A DNA stretch of 64,000 nucleotides from Ornithinimicrobium avium (GTDB lineage Bacteria; Actinomycetota; Actinomycetes; Actinomycetales; Dermatophilaceae): the NCBI RefSeq assembly GCF_003351765.1, contig NZ_CP031229.1, positions 2,356,001-2,420,000 on the forward strand. The letters are read 5' to 3'. Position numbers and translations under genes: made by a program. The first letter of the stretch is position 1, and every line of letters starts with the position of its first letter. The notes beneath the pieces were generated by a model. That model had not been told where the DNA came from. It saw nothing but the letters and a program-made list of their open reading frames with translations, and ran no database searches. Shown one piece after another: positions 27,247-35,643 of this stretch.

Positions 27247-27358
27247 GGTTCGAGGTAATCGACCACCACATCACGGCTGCCGCATACCTCGACTCCGGCG
27301 CCGCTGGCCCGGTTCGAGGTATGTCACGGCAGCGGCCCGGCGGTCGGTTACCTCGACC
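27247..27358. repeat. palindromic element pair, copies 3 and 4
   Basis: Copy 3 (27247-27298, 52 bases) and copy 4 (27311-27358) start 64 bases apart. Their ends match copies 1 and 2 (GGTTCGAGGTA...TACCTCGA) but their roughly 28-base cores differ. The right end of copy 4 supplies the TAA stop of the DUF559 gene on the minus strand. Confidence 0.8.
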
Positions 27359-28274
27359 CGAAGCGGTGCTGGCAGATCCAGTAGCCGGCGCACACCTGGT
27401 CCAGGAACTCCTCCCGGAAGAGCCGCCACCCGACGAGGTCGATCCGGAGCACGGTGTCGTCGGTCAAGGTCACCGCGTTGGCGCGCAGGTTGTCGTTGGC
27501 GACGGACAGTCCCTGGTGATGCCCGGAGCCGTCGATCTCGACCACCAGTCCGTTGGGCCACCTGGCGTCGAGGTAGACCTTGTTGCCGACCCCGCGCCGG
27601 ACGACCTGCCGCTCCGGCTCGGGCAGCCCGCGCATCCGGCAGCCCTCGGCGAAGTCAAGCTCACCCAACGACTGTGCCCCCAGGGCGATGTCGCGGATCA
27701 CGAGTTCGATGAAGCGCCGTCTCGTCCGGCCCCTGACCGTCTTCCGGGCCGCGAGCAGCTGTTGGCCGGTGACGAGCCGCTGCTGCACCGGCATGCAGAG
27801 GATCAGCGCGGCCTGCCGGTCGGAGACCGCCCAGTGGGCACCGTGGATGGCGGCGACGGCCGGGCGGACCCGTGGGATCCCGTTCGTGAGGAGGTCCGCC
27901 TCCGGACGGCGGATGAGCTTGTGGATCCGCACCCCGGGGACGTCCTCGATGTCGTGCCGATGGAGCACGCTGACGTGGGTCGCATGCTCGGTGAAGCCGG
28001 TCATGCCCGCCTCGGTCAGCGCCGTCACCCCGTCCAGCGCAGCGATCCCCGCCCCGACCTCCCATATGGCCCGCCAGCGATCGGCGCGCGCGCCAAGCTC
28101 GCCCGTGTGCATGGCGATGGTCTGCCGCCCGTGCACGCGCCATCGCTGCGCAGCCTCCTCGCGGCGGACCATGCGGTTGTCGACCCCGATCCTGCGCAGT
28201 CGTTCTCGCGACAGTGCCCCGCCGAAGTCGTCCGCGGTCGCCCGCGCCAGCTCCCTGCGCTCCCTGGTACCCAT
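27348..28274 (-). CDS. AbiEi-like N-terminus fused to a DUF559 (Vsr-like nuclease fold) domain
   Basis: This 308-residue protein combines an N-terminal region resembling AbiEi-type winged-helix antitoxins (LSRERLRRIGVDNRMVRR, then a long middle section) with a C-terminal DUF559 domain of the Vsr/PD-(D/E)xK fold. The likely acidic metal ligands are in KVYLDARWPNGLVVEIDGSG (Asp, then Glu-x-Asp), followed by a histidine pair. No separate toxin gene adjoins it. It is flanked on both sides by pairs of palindromic elements and its stop codon lies inside one of them. I infer a DNA-acting protein tied to these elements; activity is unproven. Confidence 0.75.
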   Translation of the reverse strand: MGTRERRELARATADDFGGALSRERLRRIGVDNRMVRREEAAQRWRVHGRQTIAMHTGELGARADRWRAIWEVGAGIAALDGVTALTEAGMTGFTEHATHVSVLHRHDIEDVPGVRIHKLIRRPEADLLTNGIPRVRPAVAAIHGAHWAVSDRQAALILCMPVQQRLVTGQQLLAARKTVRGRTRRRFIELVIRDIALGAQSLGELDFAEGCRMRGLPEPERQVVRRGVGNKVYLDARWPNGLVVEIDGSGHHQGLSVANDNLRANAVTLTDDTVLRIDLVGWRLFREEFLDQVCAGYWICQHRFGSR

Positions 28275-28375
28275 GCTCCAGCACCGTGCCCGCTGGACCG
28301 CCCCGGCCCAACCACGTCACGCCCGGCTGTGGACGACGGTCGCGCTCGCGGGTTCCTGTGGATGCGCGCCGCGGA

Positions 28376-28490
28376 GGGGCGAGGTGATGGAGCACCGACG
28401 GGCAGCTGCGCTTCACCTCGACCACGCGGCGATGGCCACGGTTCGAGGTATTGCACTGCCCGAGCATGGCCGTGCATTACCTCGAACCGG
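28376..28490. repeat. palindromic element pair, copies 5 and 6
   Basis: Copy 5 (about 28376-28426, arms GAGGTGA/TCACCTC) and copy 6 (28439-28490, arms CGGTTCGAGGTA/TACCTCGAACCG) start 63 bases apart upstream of the DUF559 gene. Copy 6 has the longest perfect arms and an inner TGCAC/GTGCA stem. Confidence 0.8.
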
Positions 28491-28500
28491 GGTCTTGACC

Positions 28501-29631
28501 TCAGGAGGAGGGGAAGACGCGCACCGGTCCCACGACGTTGATGCCCACGACGTCTCCCACCTCGGGCAGCCGCAGCCCGACGGTGCGCGCGCGCAGGCCG
28601 TTGACCGGCACGCCGCTGACCAGCTCGAGGTCGGCGACGCTGTCGTGGCCGAAGAAGGTCACCGAGCGCACCCGGGCGTCCACCGATCCCGTCCCCGGCG
28701 GGACGATCTGCAGCTGCTCGGGGCGCAGCAGCGCCTCGACCGCGCCGCGGGTGACGAACCCGGCCGTCTGCAGGTTGCCCAGCGCGCAGCGGAACTGGTC
28801 CCGGCTGGCCAGGCCGTGCACGTAGATGGCGTCGCCGAGGAAGGTGGCCACGTGCGCGTCGACCGGCTCGCCGTAGACGGCCCGCGGTGCGGCGACCTGG
28901 CGGAACCGGCCCTGGCGCAGGATCGCCACCTCGTCGGCGAAGGACAGCGCCTCCCCCTGGTCGTGGGTGACCAGGACGGCGGTCGCGCCGGCCGCCCGCA
29001 GCGCCCGGGCGGTGGCCTCGCGGGTGGCGGCGCGCAGCGCGGTGTCCAGGGAGGAGAACGGCTCGTCGAGCAGCACGAGGTCCGGGTGCGGGGCCAGCGC
29101 CCTGGCCAGCGCCACCCGCTGCTGCTGGCCGCCGGAGAGCTGGTCTGGCCGGCGTCCGGCCACCTCGGGCGGCAGCTCGACCAGCTCGAGCAGCTCGGCG
29201 ATCCGCTCGCGGTGGTGGCGGTCACGGCGTCCGATCGCGGGCCGCGGCAGGCCGAAGGCGATGTTGCCGGCGACGGTCAGGTGCGGGAACAGCCCGCCGT
29301 CCTGGCGCACGTAGCCGATGCCGCGCCGCTCGGGCGGCACGAGGGTGTGCTCGTCGGCGACCACGCGGCCACCGATCGACACCGACCCCGTGGTCGGCCG
29401 CAGGAACCCGGAGATCACCCGCAGCAGCGTCGTCTTGCCGGAGCCGGAGCCGCCCAGCACGGCCGTGGTGGTGCCGGCCCGCACGGTGAGGTCGACGTCG
29501 TGCAGCACCTGGTTGCCCCCGTAGCCGGCCCGGACGCCGCGCACGCGCACCTCGCTCACCGGTGCCACCTCCGTCTGCGCGCTCGTCGTCCGCTCGGTCC
29601 GCCCTTCGGGCAGGGTCGCCACCATTGTCAT
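28501..29631 (-). CDS. ferric-type ABC transporter ATPase (FbpC-like)
   Basis: This 376-residue ATPase has Walker A GGSGSGKTTLL, signature LSGGQQQRVALARAL, Walker B LVLLDEPFSSLD and switch His in VLVTHDQGEALSF. The C-terminal 130 residues form an OB-fold TOBE-type regulatory domain, as in FbpC and PotA. The ATG overlaps the permease stop (ATGA). It is the last gene of an operon opened by an iron box, so energising Fe(III) import is the likely role. Twelve bases after its stop lies copy 6 of the palindromic element. Confidence 0.9.
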   Translation of the reverse strand: MTMVATLPEGRTERTTSAQTEVAPVSEVRVRGVRAGYGGNQVLHDVDLTVRAGTTTAVLGGSGSGKTTLLRVISGFLRPTTGSVSIGGRVVADEHTLVPPERRGIGYVRQDGGLFPHLTVAGNIAFGLPRPAIGRRDRHHRERIAELLELVELPPEVAGRRPDQLSGGQQQRVALARALAPHPDLVLLDEPFSSLDTALRAATREATARALRAAGATAVLVTHDQGEALSFADEVAILRQGRFRQVAAPRAVYGEPVDAHVATFLGDAIYVHGLASRDQFRCALGNLQTAGFVTRGAVEALLRPEQLQIVPPGTGSVDARVRSVTFFGHDSVADLELVSGVPVNGLRARTVGLRLPEVGDVVGINVVGPVRVFPSS

Positions 29632-31160
29632 CCTTCCTTCGTGATCTGCCGGCGCAGCACCACGGTCAGCGGCACGGACAGGGCGATCATCATCGCGGCG
29701 TAGGGCGCCGCAGCCGTGTAGTCCAGCTCGTCCGCCGCGCCCCAGAACGCCAGGGCCAGCGTCTCGACCCCGGTCGGCGCGAGCAGCAGGGTCGCGGTCA
29801 GCTCGGTCGTGATCGCCAGCGCGACGAGCACGAAGCCACCGAGCACGGAGGGCGCGGCCAGCGGCAGCACGACCCGGGTGAGCACCGAGACGCCGCGCGC
29901 GCCCAGGGCCCGCGCCGCCTCCGACAGCTCCGGGGGCGCCGCAGCCAGTCCCGCGCGCAGCGACACCATCGCGCGCGGGATGAACAGGATGGCGTAGGCG
30001 AGGACGAGCAGCAGCGCGGTCTGGTAGATCGCGGGGGCGACGTCGACGGCCACGCCGATCAGGGCGAGGGCGATGACCACGCCCGGCAGCGCGCTGGCCA
30101 GGAAGGTCGAGCGCTCCAGCAGGATCGCCAGCGGCCCGTGGCGGCGGGCGAGCAGCAGCGCGCCGGGCAGGGCGAGCGCGACCGCGAGCACCCCGCCGGC
30201 CAGGGCCAGGGCCAGGGTGGAGAGGGTGACCGGCCCCAGGTCGCTCAGGTCGACACCACGCTGGCTCTGGCCGACGAGCAGCCAGCGCAGCACCATGACG
30301 ACCGGGACGGCCACCGCCAGGGCGGCGACCGCGCCGAGGAAGACCAGTGCCGGGGCGCGCCACCCTCGCAGCGGCACGGGGTCGGCGCGTCGCCCCGCCC
30401 CGGAGCCGACCCGCGCCACCCTGCGCCGGCCGCGCGCGGCCACCTCGAGCGCGAGCACGACCAGGCACAGCCCGACCAGGACGGTCGCCAGCAGCGAGCC
30501 GGGGGTGTCGCTGAACCCCACGGCATACTGCTGCAGGATCGCGGTCGTGAAGGTCTGGTAGCGCATCATCTCCAGCACGCCGTACTCGGCGAGCAGGTGC
30601 AGCGCGACCAGCAGCGCTCCCCCGCTGATCGCCGGTCGCAGCCGGGGCAGGACGGTGCGCAGCGCGGCGCGCAGCGGCCCCAGGCCCAGCGAGCGGGCGG
30701 CCTCCTCCTCTCCGCCGTCCAGCGCGCGCAGCAGCGAGGCGACGGGCAGGAAGACGAAGGGGAAGTAGGCCAGCGTCGTCACCAGCACCGCGCCGCCCAG
30801 GCCCACGAGCTGGGGCTGCCAGGAGATCCAGGCATAGCTGCTGACGAACGCCGGGACGGCCAGCGGCGCGAGCATGAGCGTGCGCCACAGTCCTGCCAGC
30901 GGCAGGTCGGTGCGCTCGACCAGCCAGGCCGCGACGATGCCGAGGACCATGGCCGCGGGCACGGTGAGCAGCAGCAGCCAGCCGGTGTGGGCCAGCAGCT
31001 CACCGATCCGCGGCCGCACCAGGTAGTCGACCGCCGCGGACCAGCCGTCGGCGCCTCCGCGGACGACGACCACGACGACGGGCAGGAGCGTGAGCGCCGC
31101 GACGAGCGTCGCGAGCGGCCCGAGCACCCGTGCGGGTGCATGGTCAGAGGATGCCGGCAT
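29628..31160 (-). CDS. ferric-type ABC transporter permease (FbpB-like, duplicated)
   Basis: This 510-residue permease has about twelve membrane helices in two homologous halves, as in FbpB/HitB. Two EAA-type loops are visible: EEEAARSLGLGPLRAALRTV in the first half and LSEAARALGARGVSVLTRVV in the second. It starts inside the last 17 bases of the binding-protein gene and its stop overlaps the ATPase start, so stoichiometric production is assured. With the solute-binding protein it should move Fe(III) or a Fe complex inward. Confidence 0.9.
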   Translation of the reverse strand: MPASSDHAPARVLGPLATLVAALTLLPVVVVVVRGGADGWSAAVDYLVRPRIGELLAHTGWLLLLTVPAAMVLGIVAAWLVERTDLPLAGLWRTLMLAPLAVPAFVSSYAWISWQPQLVGLGGAVLVTTLAYFPFVFLPVASLLRALDGGEEEAARSLGLGPLRAALRTVLPRLRPAISGGALLVALHLLAEYGVLEMMRYQTFTTAILQQYAVGFSDTPGSLLATVLVGLCLVVLALEVAARGRRRVARVGSGAGRRADPVPLRGWRAPALVFLGAVAALAVAVPVVMVLRWLLVGQSQRGVDLSDLGPVTLSTLALALAGGVLAVALALPGALLLARRHGPLAILLERSTFLASALPGVVIALALIGVAVDVAPAIYQTALLLVLAYAILFIPRAMVSLRAGLAAAPPELSEAARALGARGVSVLTRVVLPLAAPSVLGGFVLVALAITTELTATLLLAPTGVETLALAFWGAADELDYTAAAPYAAMMIALSVPLTVVLRRQITKEG

Positions 31161-32172
31161 CCGTCATCATCATGACGACCTTGTCCGAGTCCAGCGCCGA
31201 GGGGTCCACGAGCGGCGCGTCCAGGCTGTCCAGCGGGGGCAGGGCGGGGTCGGCGGGCACCCCCCGGGCGACGGGGTACTCCATCGACCCGCTGCTGACC
31301 AGGACCTCCTGGCCCTCGGGGCTGGTCAGGTAGGCGAGGAACTGCTGGGCCTCGTCGGCCTTGTCGGTGGTGGCGAGCACCCCGCCCGCGGACAGCGAGA
31401 CGAAGGCACCCGGGTCCTGGTCGCCGAAGTAGTGGAGCTCGGTATTGCCCGAGCCCTCCTTGGTGCCGGCCTGGTCGCGGTACCAGTAGTAGTGGTACAT
31501 GATCCCGACCGGGACCTCGCCGGCGTTGACGGCCTTCATCGTGGCGATGTTGTTCTGGTAGATCTCGGCGCCGTCCTTGAGCCCCTCGAGCCAGGCGGCG
31601 GTCTCCTCCTCGCCGCGGTCGACCAGCATGCCGGCGACGATCGCCTGGAAGTCGGCGCCGCCGGGGGCGCAGCCCCACCTCCCGGCCCAGGCCGCGTCCT
31701 GCAGGTCCATCATCGAGGCGGGCAGCTCGGCCGGCGTGATCATCGAGGTGTTGTAGACGAGCACGGTGGAGCGCGCGGCGATGCCGGTCCACATGCCGCT
31801 GGAGGGCGCCCGGCCCTCGCCGACCTGCTCCAGGGTGGTCTCCTCGACCGGCGCGAGCATGCCGGCGCGCTCGACGACCGTCATCGCCGGGGAGTTCTCG
31901 GTGAGGAAGACGTCGGCGGGCGAGGCGTCGCCCTCCTGGACGATCATGTGCCCCATCGAGGAGTCCGTGCCGGAGCGCACCTGGGTCTTGATCCCGGTCG
32001 CGTCGGTGAACGCCCTGGCCCATGCCTCGGTGACGTTCTGGTGCTGGCTGGAGTAGATCTGCAGCGCCTCGGGGTCGGGGACGTACTTCTCGTCCCCGCT
32101 GCACGCGCTGAGAACGACGGGGCTGGCCAGGAGCGCGGCGATCAGGGTGCGGCGGCTCAGGGTGGGGGTCAC
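31144..32172 (-). CDS. iron(III)-type ABC transporter substrate-binding lipoprotein (FbpA-like)
   Basis: This 342-residue protein has a twin-arginine-like start (SRRTLIAALLASPVVLSAC) ending in a lipobox LSAC, so it is anchored outside the membrane. Its length and features (IYSSQHQNVTEAWARAF, FLTENSPAMTVVERAG, IMYHYYWYRDQ) match ferric-binding proteins, in which paired tyrosines ligate iron; the YHYYWY run is in the right region. The GTG start overlaps the stop of the carrier-protein fusion gene (GTGA). It is under the same iron box at 34854. Confidence 0.9.
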   Translation of the reverse strand: MTPTLSRRTLIAALLASPVVLSACSGDEKYVPDPEALQIYSSQHQNVTEAWARAFTDATGIKTQVRSGTDSSMGHMIVQEGDASPADVFLTENSPAMTVVERAGMLAPVEETTLEQVGEGRAPSSGMWTGIAARSTVLVYNTSMITPAELPASMMDLQDAAWAGRWGCAPGGADFQAIVAGMLVDRGEEETAAWLEGLKDGAEIYQNNIATMKAVNAGEVPVGIMYHYYWYRDQAGTKEGSGNTELHYFGDQDPGAFVSLSAGGVLATTDKADEAQQFLAYLTSPEGQEVLVSSGSMEYPVARGVPADPALPPLDSLDAPLVDPSALDSDKVVMMMTDAGIL

Positions 32173-34847
32173 GCGGCGGTCCTCTCGGGGGTGGGGTCGC
32201 AGGCAGGGGTACGGGGTCGCACCAGCCGGTCCGCCAGCCGCCGCAGCGGGGCGTCCGTCCAGCGCCAGACCACGACCCCGACGGCCAGGGCGGCCAGCGT
32301 CTTCAGGGGCGGGGTGGGCACGAGGTCGAGCACCTGGAACTGGACCAGGTAGATGATCAGGCTGGCGGCGGCGAGCGTCGCGACCGCCGGCACCAGCCGG
32401 GAGGGCACCCTGATCGAGGGCAGCAGGGCGAGGGCCAGCACGCCGGCGAGGATGGTCGCGTTGCGGACCGGGTCGTCGGGGAAGTACCACGCGATGCCGA
32501 GCACCATCGCGCCGAGCGTCCACCGGCGGCGGGCCACGGTCCTCGCGGTGGCCAGGGCCAGGCCGACCGCGAAGAGCCAGAAGACGGTCGGCATCATGCC
32601 GCGCAGCACGCCGTCGGCGAAGGTGAGGATGAGGAAGCGGGGCACGAGGCCGGCCAGCACGAGGCCGAAGGCGACCTGCCAGGGGTCGACCCGCCAGCGG
32701 CGCGACACCCCGGGCAGGGAGAGCACCACGGTGGTGACCAGCACGCAGGCGAGCAGGGAGTCGATGAACCACAGCTCGTTGTGCTTGCCGTAGGAGATGT
32801 CGTCGACGAGCCAGTTGGCCATGAGGACGTTGTCCCAGCCGTAGCGCCCGTAGCTCAGCCCGACCAGCGCGACGAGCATCGTGGGGACCGCGATGCCGAC
32901 CAGGAGCCGGGTGCTGCCGCGCCAGCGGCCGCGGGCGGTCGCCGCGGACAGGCCGAAGAGGGCGGCGTTGTAGCCAGCCACCACGAGGAGCGTGTGGGCA
33001 CCGCCGAGCAGCCGGAAGAGTCCGGCGTGGGTGCCGCAGATCATCACCACGGCGAGCGCGCGGAGCACGACGGAGGTCTCCAGGCGGACCGGCCCGCCGA
33101 GCCAGCGCGCGAGGCGTCCGGTGGCGGGCTGCTCGTCCTGGTCGGTCCGACCGCCGGCGACCGCGGCGGTGACCAGGTCCTGGAGCGGTCGGTGGTGCCA
33201 GTCGGGCGGCAGGGTGCCGAGGAGCGCGGTGAGCCGGGTGGAGGCCTGCACGTGGGAGAGCGAGTCGCCGCCCTGGGCGACGAAGGAGCGGGCGAGGTCG
33301 ATCTCGTCCCGGCCCAGGACCGTGGACAGCGCCGCCCCGACGCGGACCTGCAGGGGCGGGGCGTCCATCTGCTGGCGGGCGTCCACGCACTCCTCGGGGT
33401 CGCTGGCCCGCACGAGGACGTCGCACCCGGCGCGGTCGACCTTGCCGTTGGACAGCCGGGCGAGCGGCAGGACGGCCACCCGGACGTGGCCCACGCCCAG
33501 GCCGCAGGCGTGCGCGGCGGTGCGGCGCGCCATACCGGAGAGGTCGGTGGTGGAGGTGCCCCCGACCGGCTCGACGGCGACGCGCAGCCCGTCGTCGTCG
33601 CCGGTGACGCAGACGACGAGGCCCTCGCGCTCGAGCGCGGTCTCGACCCGGGCGAGGTCGATGCGCAGGCCGAGGACCTTGACGAAGCCGGAGCGGCGCC
33701 CCACGATCCGCAGCACGCCGTCCTCGTCCAGCCGGCCCAGGTCGCCGGTGCGCAGCTCGGTGAGCATCGGGCCGGGCGCGAGCTCGTCGGGGTGCTGGGC
33801 GTAGCCCATCATCACGCCGGGGCCCCGCACGACGACCTCGCCGGTGCCGGCGTGCGGGTCGGCCTCGGGGACGTCGCGGTCGAGGACGACCTGGGTGCCC
33901 GGGACGGGGCGGCCGACGGCGTCGGGCGCGGTCAGGGCGGCGGCCGGGTCGTGGACGGCGATCCGGGCGGTGGCCTCGGTCTGGCCGTACATGACGGCCA
34001 GGCCCCAGCCGTGCTCGGCGCCGAGGCGGGCGGTGCGCTCGACCCGCTCGGGGGCCAGCCGGCCGCCGGCCTGGGTGATCAGGCGCAGGCTCGGGTGCGG
34101 GCGCTGCAGGACGCCGGTGGTCTCCATCAGCTCGACCATGTGCGGCACCACGGCGATGTCGGTGACGCGGTGGTCGTCGACGACCGACCAGAAGGCCTCC
34201 TCGACGACGGAGGCGGTGGTGAGCGCGACGGAGGCACCGACCGTGAGGTGGGAGTGCAGGACCGAGAGCCCGAAGCAGTAGTGCAGCGGCAGGCTCGTCA
34301 CCCCGCGGTCCGAGGCGGTGAGACTCAGCGCCTGGGCGATGGCCGCGGCGTTGGAGAGGACGTTCTCGTGGGAGAGCCGGACCAGCTTGGGCGAGCCGGT
34401 GCTGCCGGAGGTGGACAGCAGGAGCGCGAGGTCGGGGTGGAGCAGGTGCCGGGGCGAGGCGTCCGCCGAGGTCTCGAACGTCCCGTGGGCCGTCATCGCC
34501 AGGTCGACCGGCCAGGCGTCGGTGACGGCGGCGGAGGCCGTCGGGTCGGCGCTGGTGACGAGCGCCACGTGCCCGGCCTCCAGCACGGCGAGGTAGCCCA
34601 CCACCGCCTCGACGGTCGACGGCATCGGGACGTGGACGAGCAGCCTCTCCCCCGCGGCCCGGGCGTCCAGCTCCTCGGCGAGGGCGTCGACCCGCCGGCG
34701 CAGCGTGCCGTGGTCCAAGACCGTCCCGTCGGCCCCGACCAGGGCGGGGGCGGCCGGTTCGACCTGCCCGGCCACCGGCAGCGGCGAGCGCCGCACGTCC
34801 GGTCGGAGGACCGGGCGCGGTGCGAGACCGAGCATGGTGGGGGACAC
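32169..34847 (-). CDS. three-domain fusion: adenylation enzyme, peptidyl carrier protein, membrane acyltransferase
   Basis: This 892-residue protein has three parts. Residues 1-485 form an ANL adenylation domain with P-loop LLLSTSGSTGSPK (143-155), MYGQTEATAR (286-295) and catalytic Lys469 in LSNGKVD. Residues about 495-565 are a carrier domain with phosphopantetheine Ser529 in GGDSLSHV. Residues about 590-880 form an acyltransferase-3/OafA membrane domain with ICGTHAG in its first helix. It should activate an acid, load it on the carrier and transfer it, perhaps across the membrane. A dedicated PPTase gene is divergent. The GTG start (34847) is leaderless-like and lies seven bases from an iron box; an ATG at 34835 is an alternative. 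Confidence 0.87.
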   Translation of the reverse strand: MSPTMLGLAPRPVLRPDVRRSPLPVAGQVEPAAPALVGADGTVLDHGTLRRRVDALAEELDARAAGERLLVHVPMPSTVEAVVGYLAVLEAGHVALVTSADPTASAAVTDAWPVDLAMTAHGTFETSADASPRHLLHPDLALLLSTSGSTGSPKLVRLSHENVLSNAAAIAQALSLTASDRGVTSLPLHYCFGLSVLHSHLTVGASVALTTASVVEEAFWSVVDDHRVTDIAVVPHMVELMETTGVLQRPHPSLRLITQAGGRLAPERVERTARLGAEHGWGLAVMYGQTEATARIAVHDPAAALTAPDAVGRPVPGTQVVLDRDVPEADPHAGTGEVVVRGPGVMMGYAQHPDELAPGPMLTELRTGDLGRLDEDGVLRIVGRRSGFVKVLGLRIDLARVETALEREGLVVCVTGDDDGLRVAVEPVGGTSTTDLSGMARRTAAHACGLGVGHVRVAVLPLARLSNGKVDRAGCDVLVRASDPEECVDARQQMDAPPLQVRVGAALSTVLGRDEIDLARSFVAQGGDSLSHVQASTRLTALLGTLPPDWHHRPLQDLVTAAVAGGRTDQDEQPATGRLARWLGGPVRLETSVVLRALAVVMICGTHAGLFRLLGGAHTLLVVAGYNAALFGLSAATARGRWRGSTRLLVGIAVPTMLVALVGLSYGRYGWDNVLMANWLVDDISYGKHNELWFIDSLLACVLVTTVVLSLPGVSRRWRVDPWQVAFGLVLAGLVPRFLILTFADGVLRGMMPTVFWLFAVGLALATARTVARRRWTLGAMVLGIAWYFPDDPVRNATILAGVLALALLPSIRVPSRLVPAVATLAAASLIIYLVQFQVLDLVPTPPLKTLAALAVGVVVWRWTDAPLRRLADRLVRPRTPACDPTPERTAA

Positions 34848-34853
34848 GACTGC

Positions 34854-34872
34854 TTAGGCTAGCCTCACCAAA
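34854..34872. promoter_or_regulatory. IdeR/DtxR-type iron box
   Basis: TTAGGCTAGCCTCACCAAA matches the 19-base consensus TTAGGTTAGSCTAACCTAA at 16 positions. On the minus strand it covers TAGCCT, a -10 box eight bases before the GTG at 34847. Iron-loaded IdeR should repress the fusion-fbpABC operon and may also affect the divergent PPTase gene. Confidence 0.8.
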
Positions 34873-34896
34873 TATCGTGAGCCAAACGCGAGGTAT

Positions 34897-35469
34897 ATGA
34901 GGAGGGTGGTGTCGGCTGTGGACGTGCACCTGTGGTGGGCCGACCTCACCTGCGCCGACGCCGCCATGGAGGCGGAGCTGCCCGCCCCGGAGCGCGCGCG
35001 GCTGGAGAGGCTCACCGGCGCCGAGCGGGCCCGCCGCGCCGTCGGCGCTGCCCTGCTGCAGCACGCCGTGCAGGCGCACCGGGCGCGGTCCGGGCCGGTC
35101 GTGGTCGACCGCACCTGCGAGGGGTGCGGGGCCCAGCACGGACGGCCCGTGGTGGAGGGCGGCCCCCACGTCTCCGTCGCCCACGCAGGCGTGCTGGTGG
35201 TCGTCGCGACCTGCCAGGACTCACCCGTGGGCATCGACGTGGAGCGGGTCTCGCGGTTCGAGGGCGCGGCCGACGCGCGGCAGGACGCCGGCAGCGGCGA
35301 CCTCACGGCTGAGGTCCTCGCCGCGCAGGCGTGGGTGGGCGACGAGGCACGGCTCAAGGCCGGCACGGCCGGTGCGGTGCTCCCGGTGGACGCGCCGCTG
35401 CGCGGCTACGCGGCCGCGCTCTGCGTCGCGGGCGAGGAGTCCGAGGTCCGGCTGGTGGAGCACCGCTGA
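34897..35469 (+). CDS. 4'-phosphopantetheinyl transferase (Sfp/EntD-like)
   Basis: This transferase of up to 190 residues moves phosphopantetheine from CoA to a carrier-protein serine. Visible motifs are CEGCGAQHGRP (74-84), SVAHA (93-97), GIDVERV with Mg ligands Asp114 and Glu116, and WVGDEARLK (146-154), which supplies the W-x3-EA-x2-K signature. Several starts are possible: the ATG at 34897 or GTGs at 34909 and 34918, since GGAGG lies at 34901-34905. It is divergent from the carrier-protein fusion gene across the iron box and most likely activates Ser529 of that protein. Confidence 0.9.
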   Translation: MRRVVSAVDVHLWWADLTCADAAMEAELPAPERARLERLTGAERARRAVGAALLQHAVQAHRARSGPVVVDRTCEGCGAQHGRPVVEGGPHVSVAHAGVLVVVATCQDSPVGIDVERVSRFEGAADARQDAGSGDLTAEVLAAQAWVGDEARLKAGTAGAVLPVDAPLRGYAAALCVAGEESEVRLVEHR

Positions 35470-35503
35470 CCGGGTCGCGCACGAGGGGTCTGCGGGGGAC
35501 ATG

Positions 35504-35559
35504 CAACGTCCTGCACGTCATGCAGCGTTGCCGACGTTGTCTGACCGTGCAGGACGTTG
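35504..35559. repeat. intergenic palindrome, CAACGTCCTGCACG family, copy A
   Basis: CAACGTCCTGCACG (35504-35517) is exactly complementary to CGTGCAGGACGTTG (35546-35559). The interior contains ATGCAGCG. It shares its arms and this inner sequence with the copy at 52083-52151. It lies between the convergent PPTase and drug-exporter genes. Confidence 0.8.
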
Positions 35560-35643
35560 TCTGTTGCCCGGGCGGGCAGCGTCGGGCGCTGCCCCGGGGG
35601 CGCGATGCGCCAGGAGTGGCCGTCCAGGGGGCCGGGGAGCAGC

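Noticed and set aside
27029..28490. CRISPR array reading of the paired repeats
   Set aside because: The units are palindromes with conserved ends and a conserved total length, not identical repeats with spacers. Spacing is irregular between pairs, a gene lies inside the set, and no cas genes are seen.
28501..30888. A longer N-terminal extension of the ferric ABC ATPase gene through the permease region
   Set aside because: The extra frame is antisense-like shadow of the permease on the same strand. The ATG at 29631 gives a normal FbpC length and an ATGA overlap.
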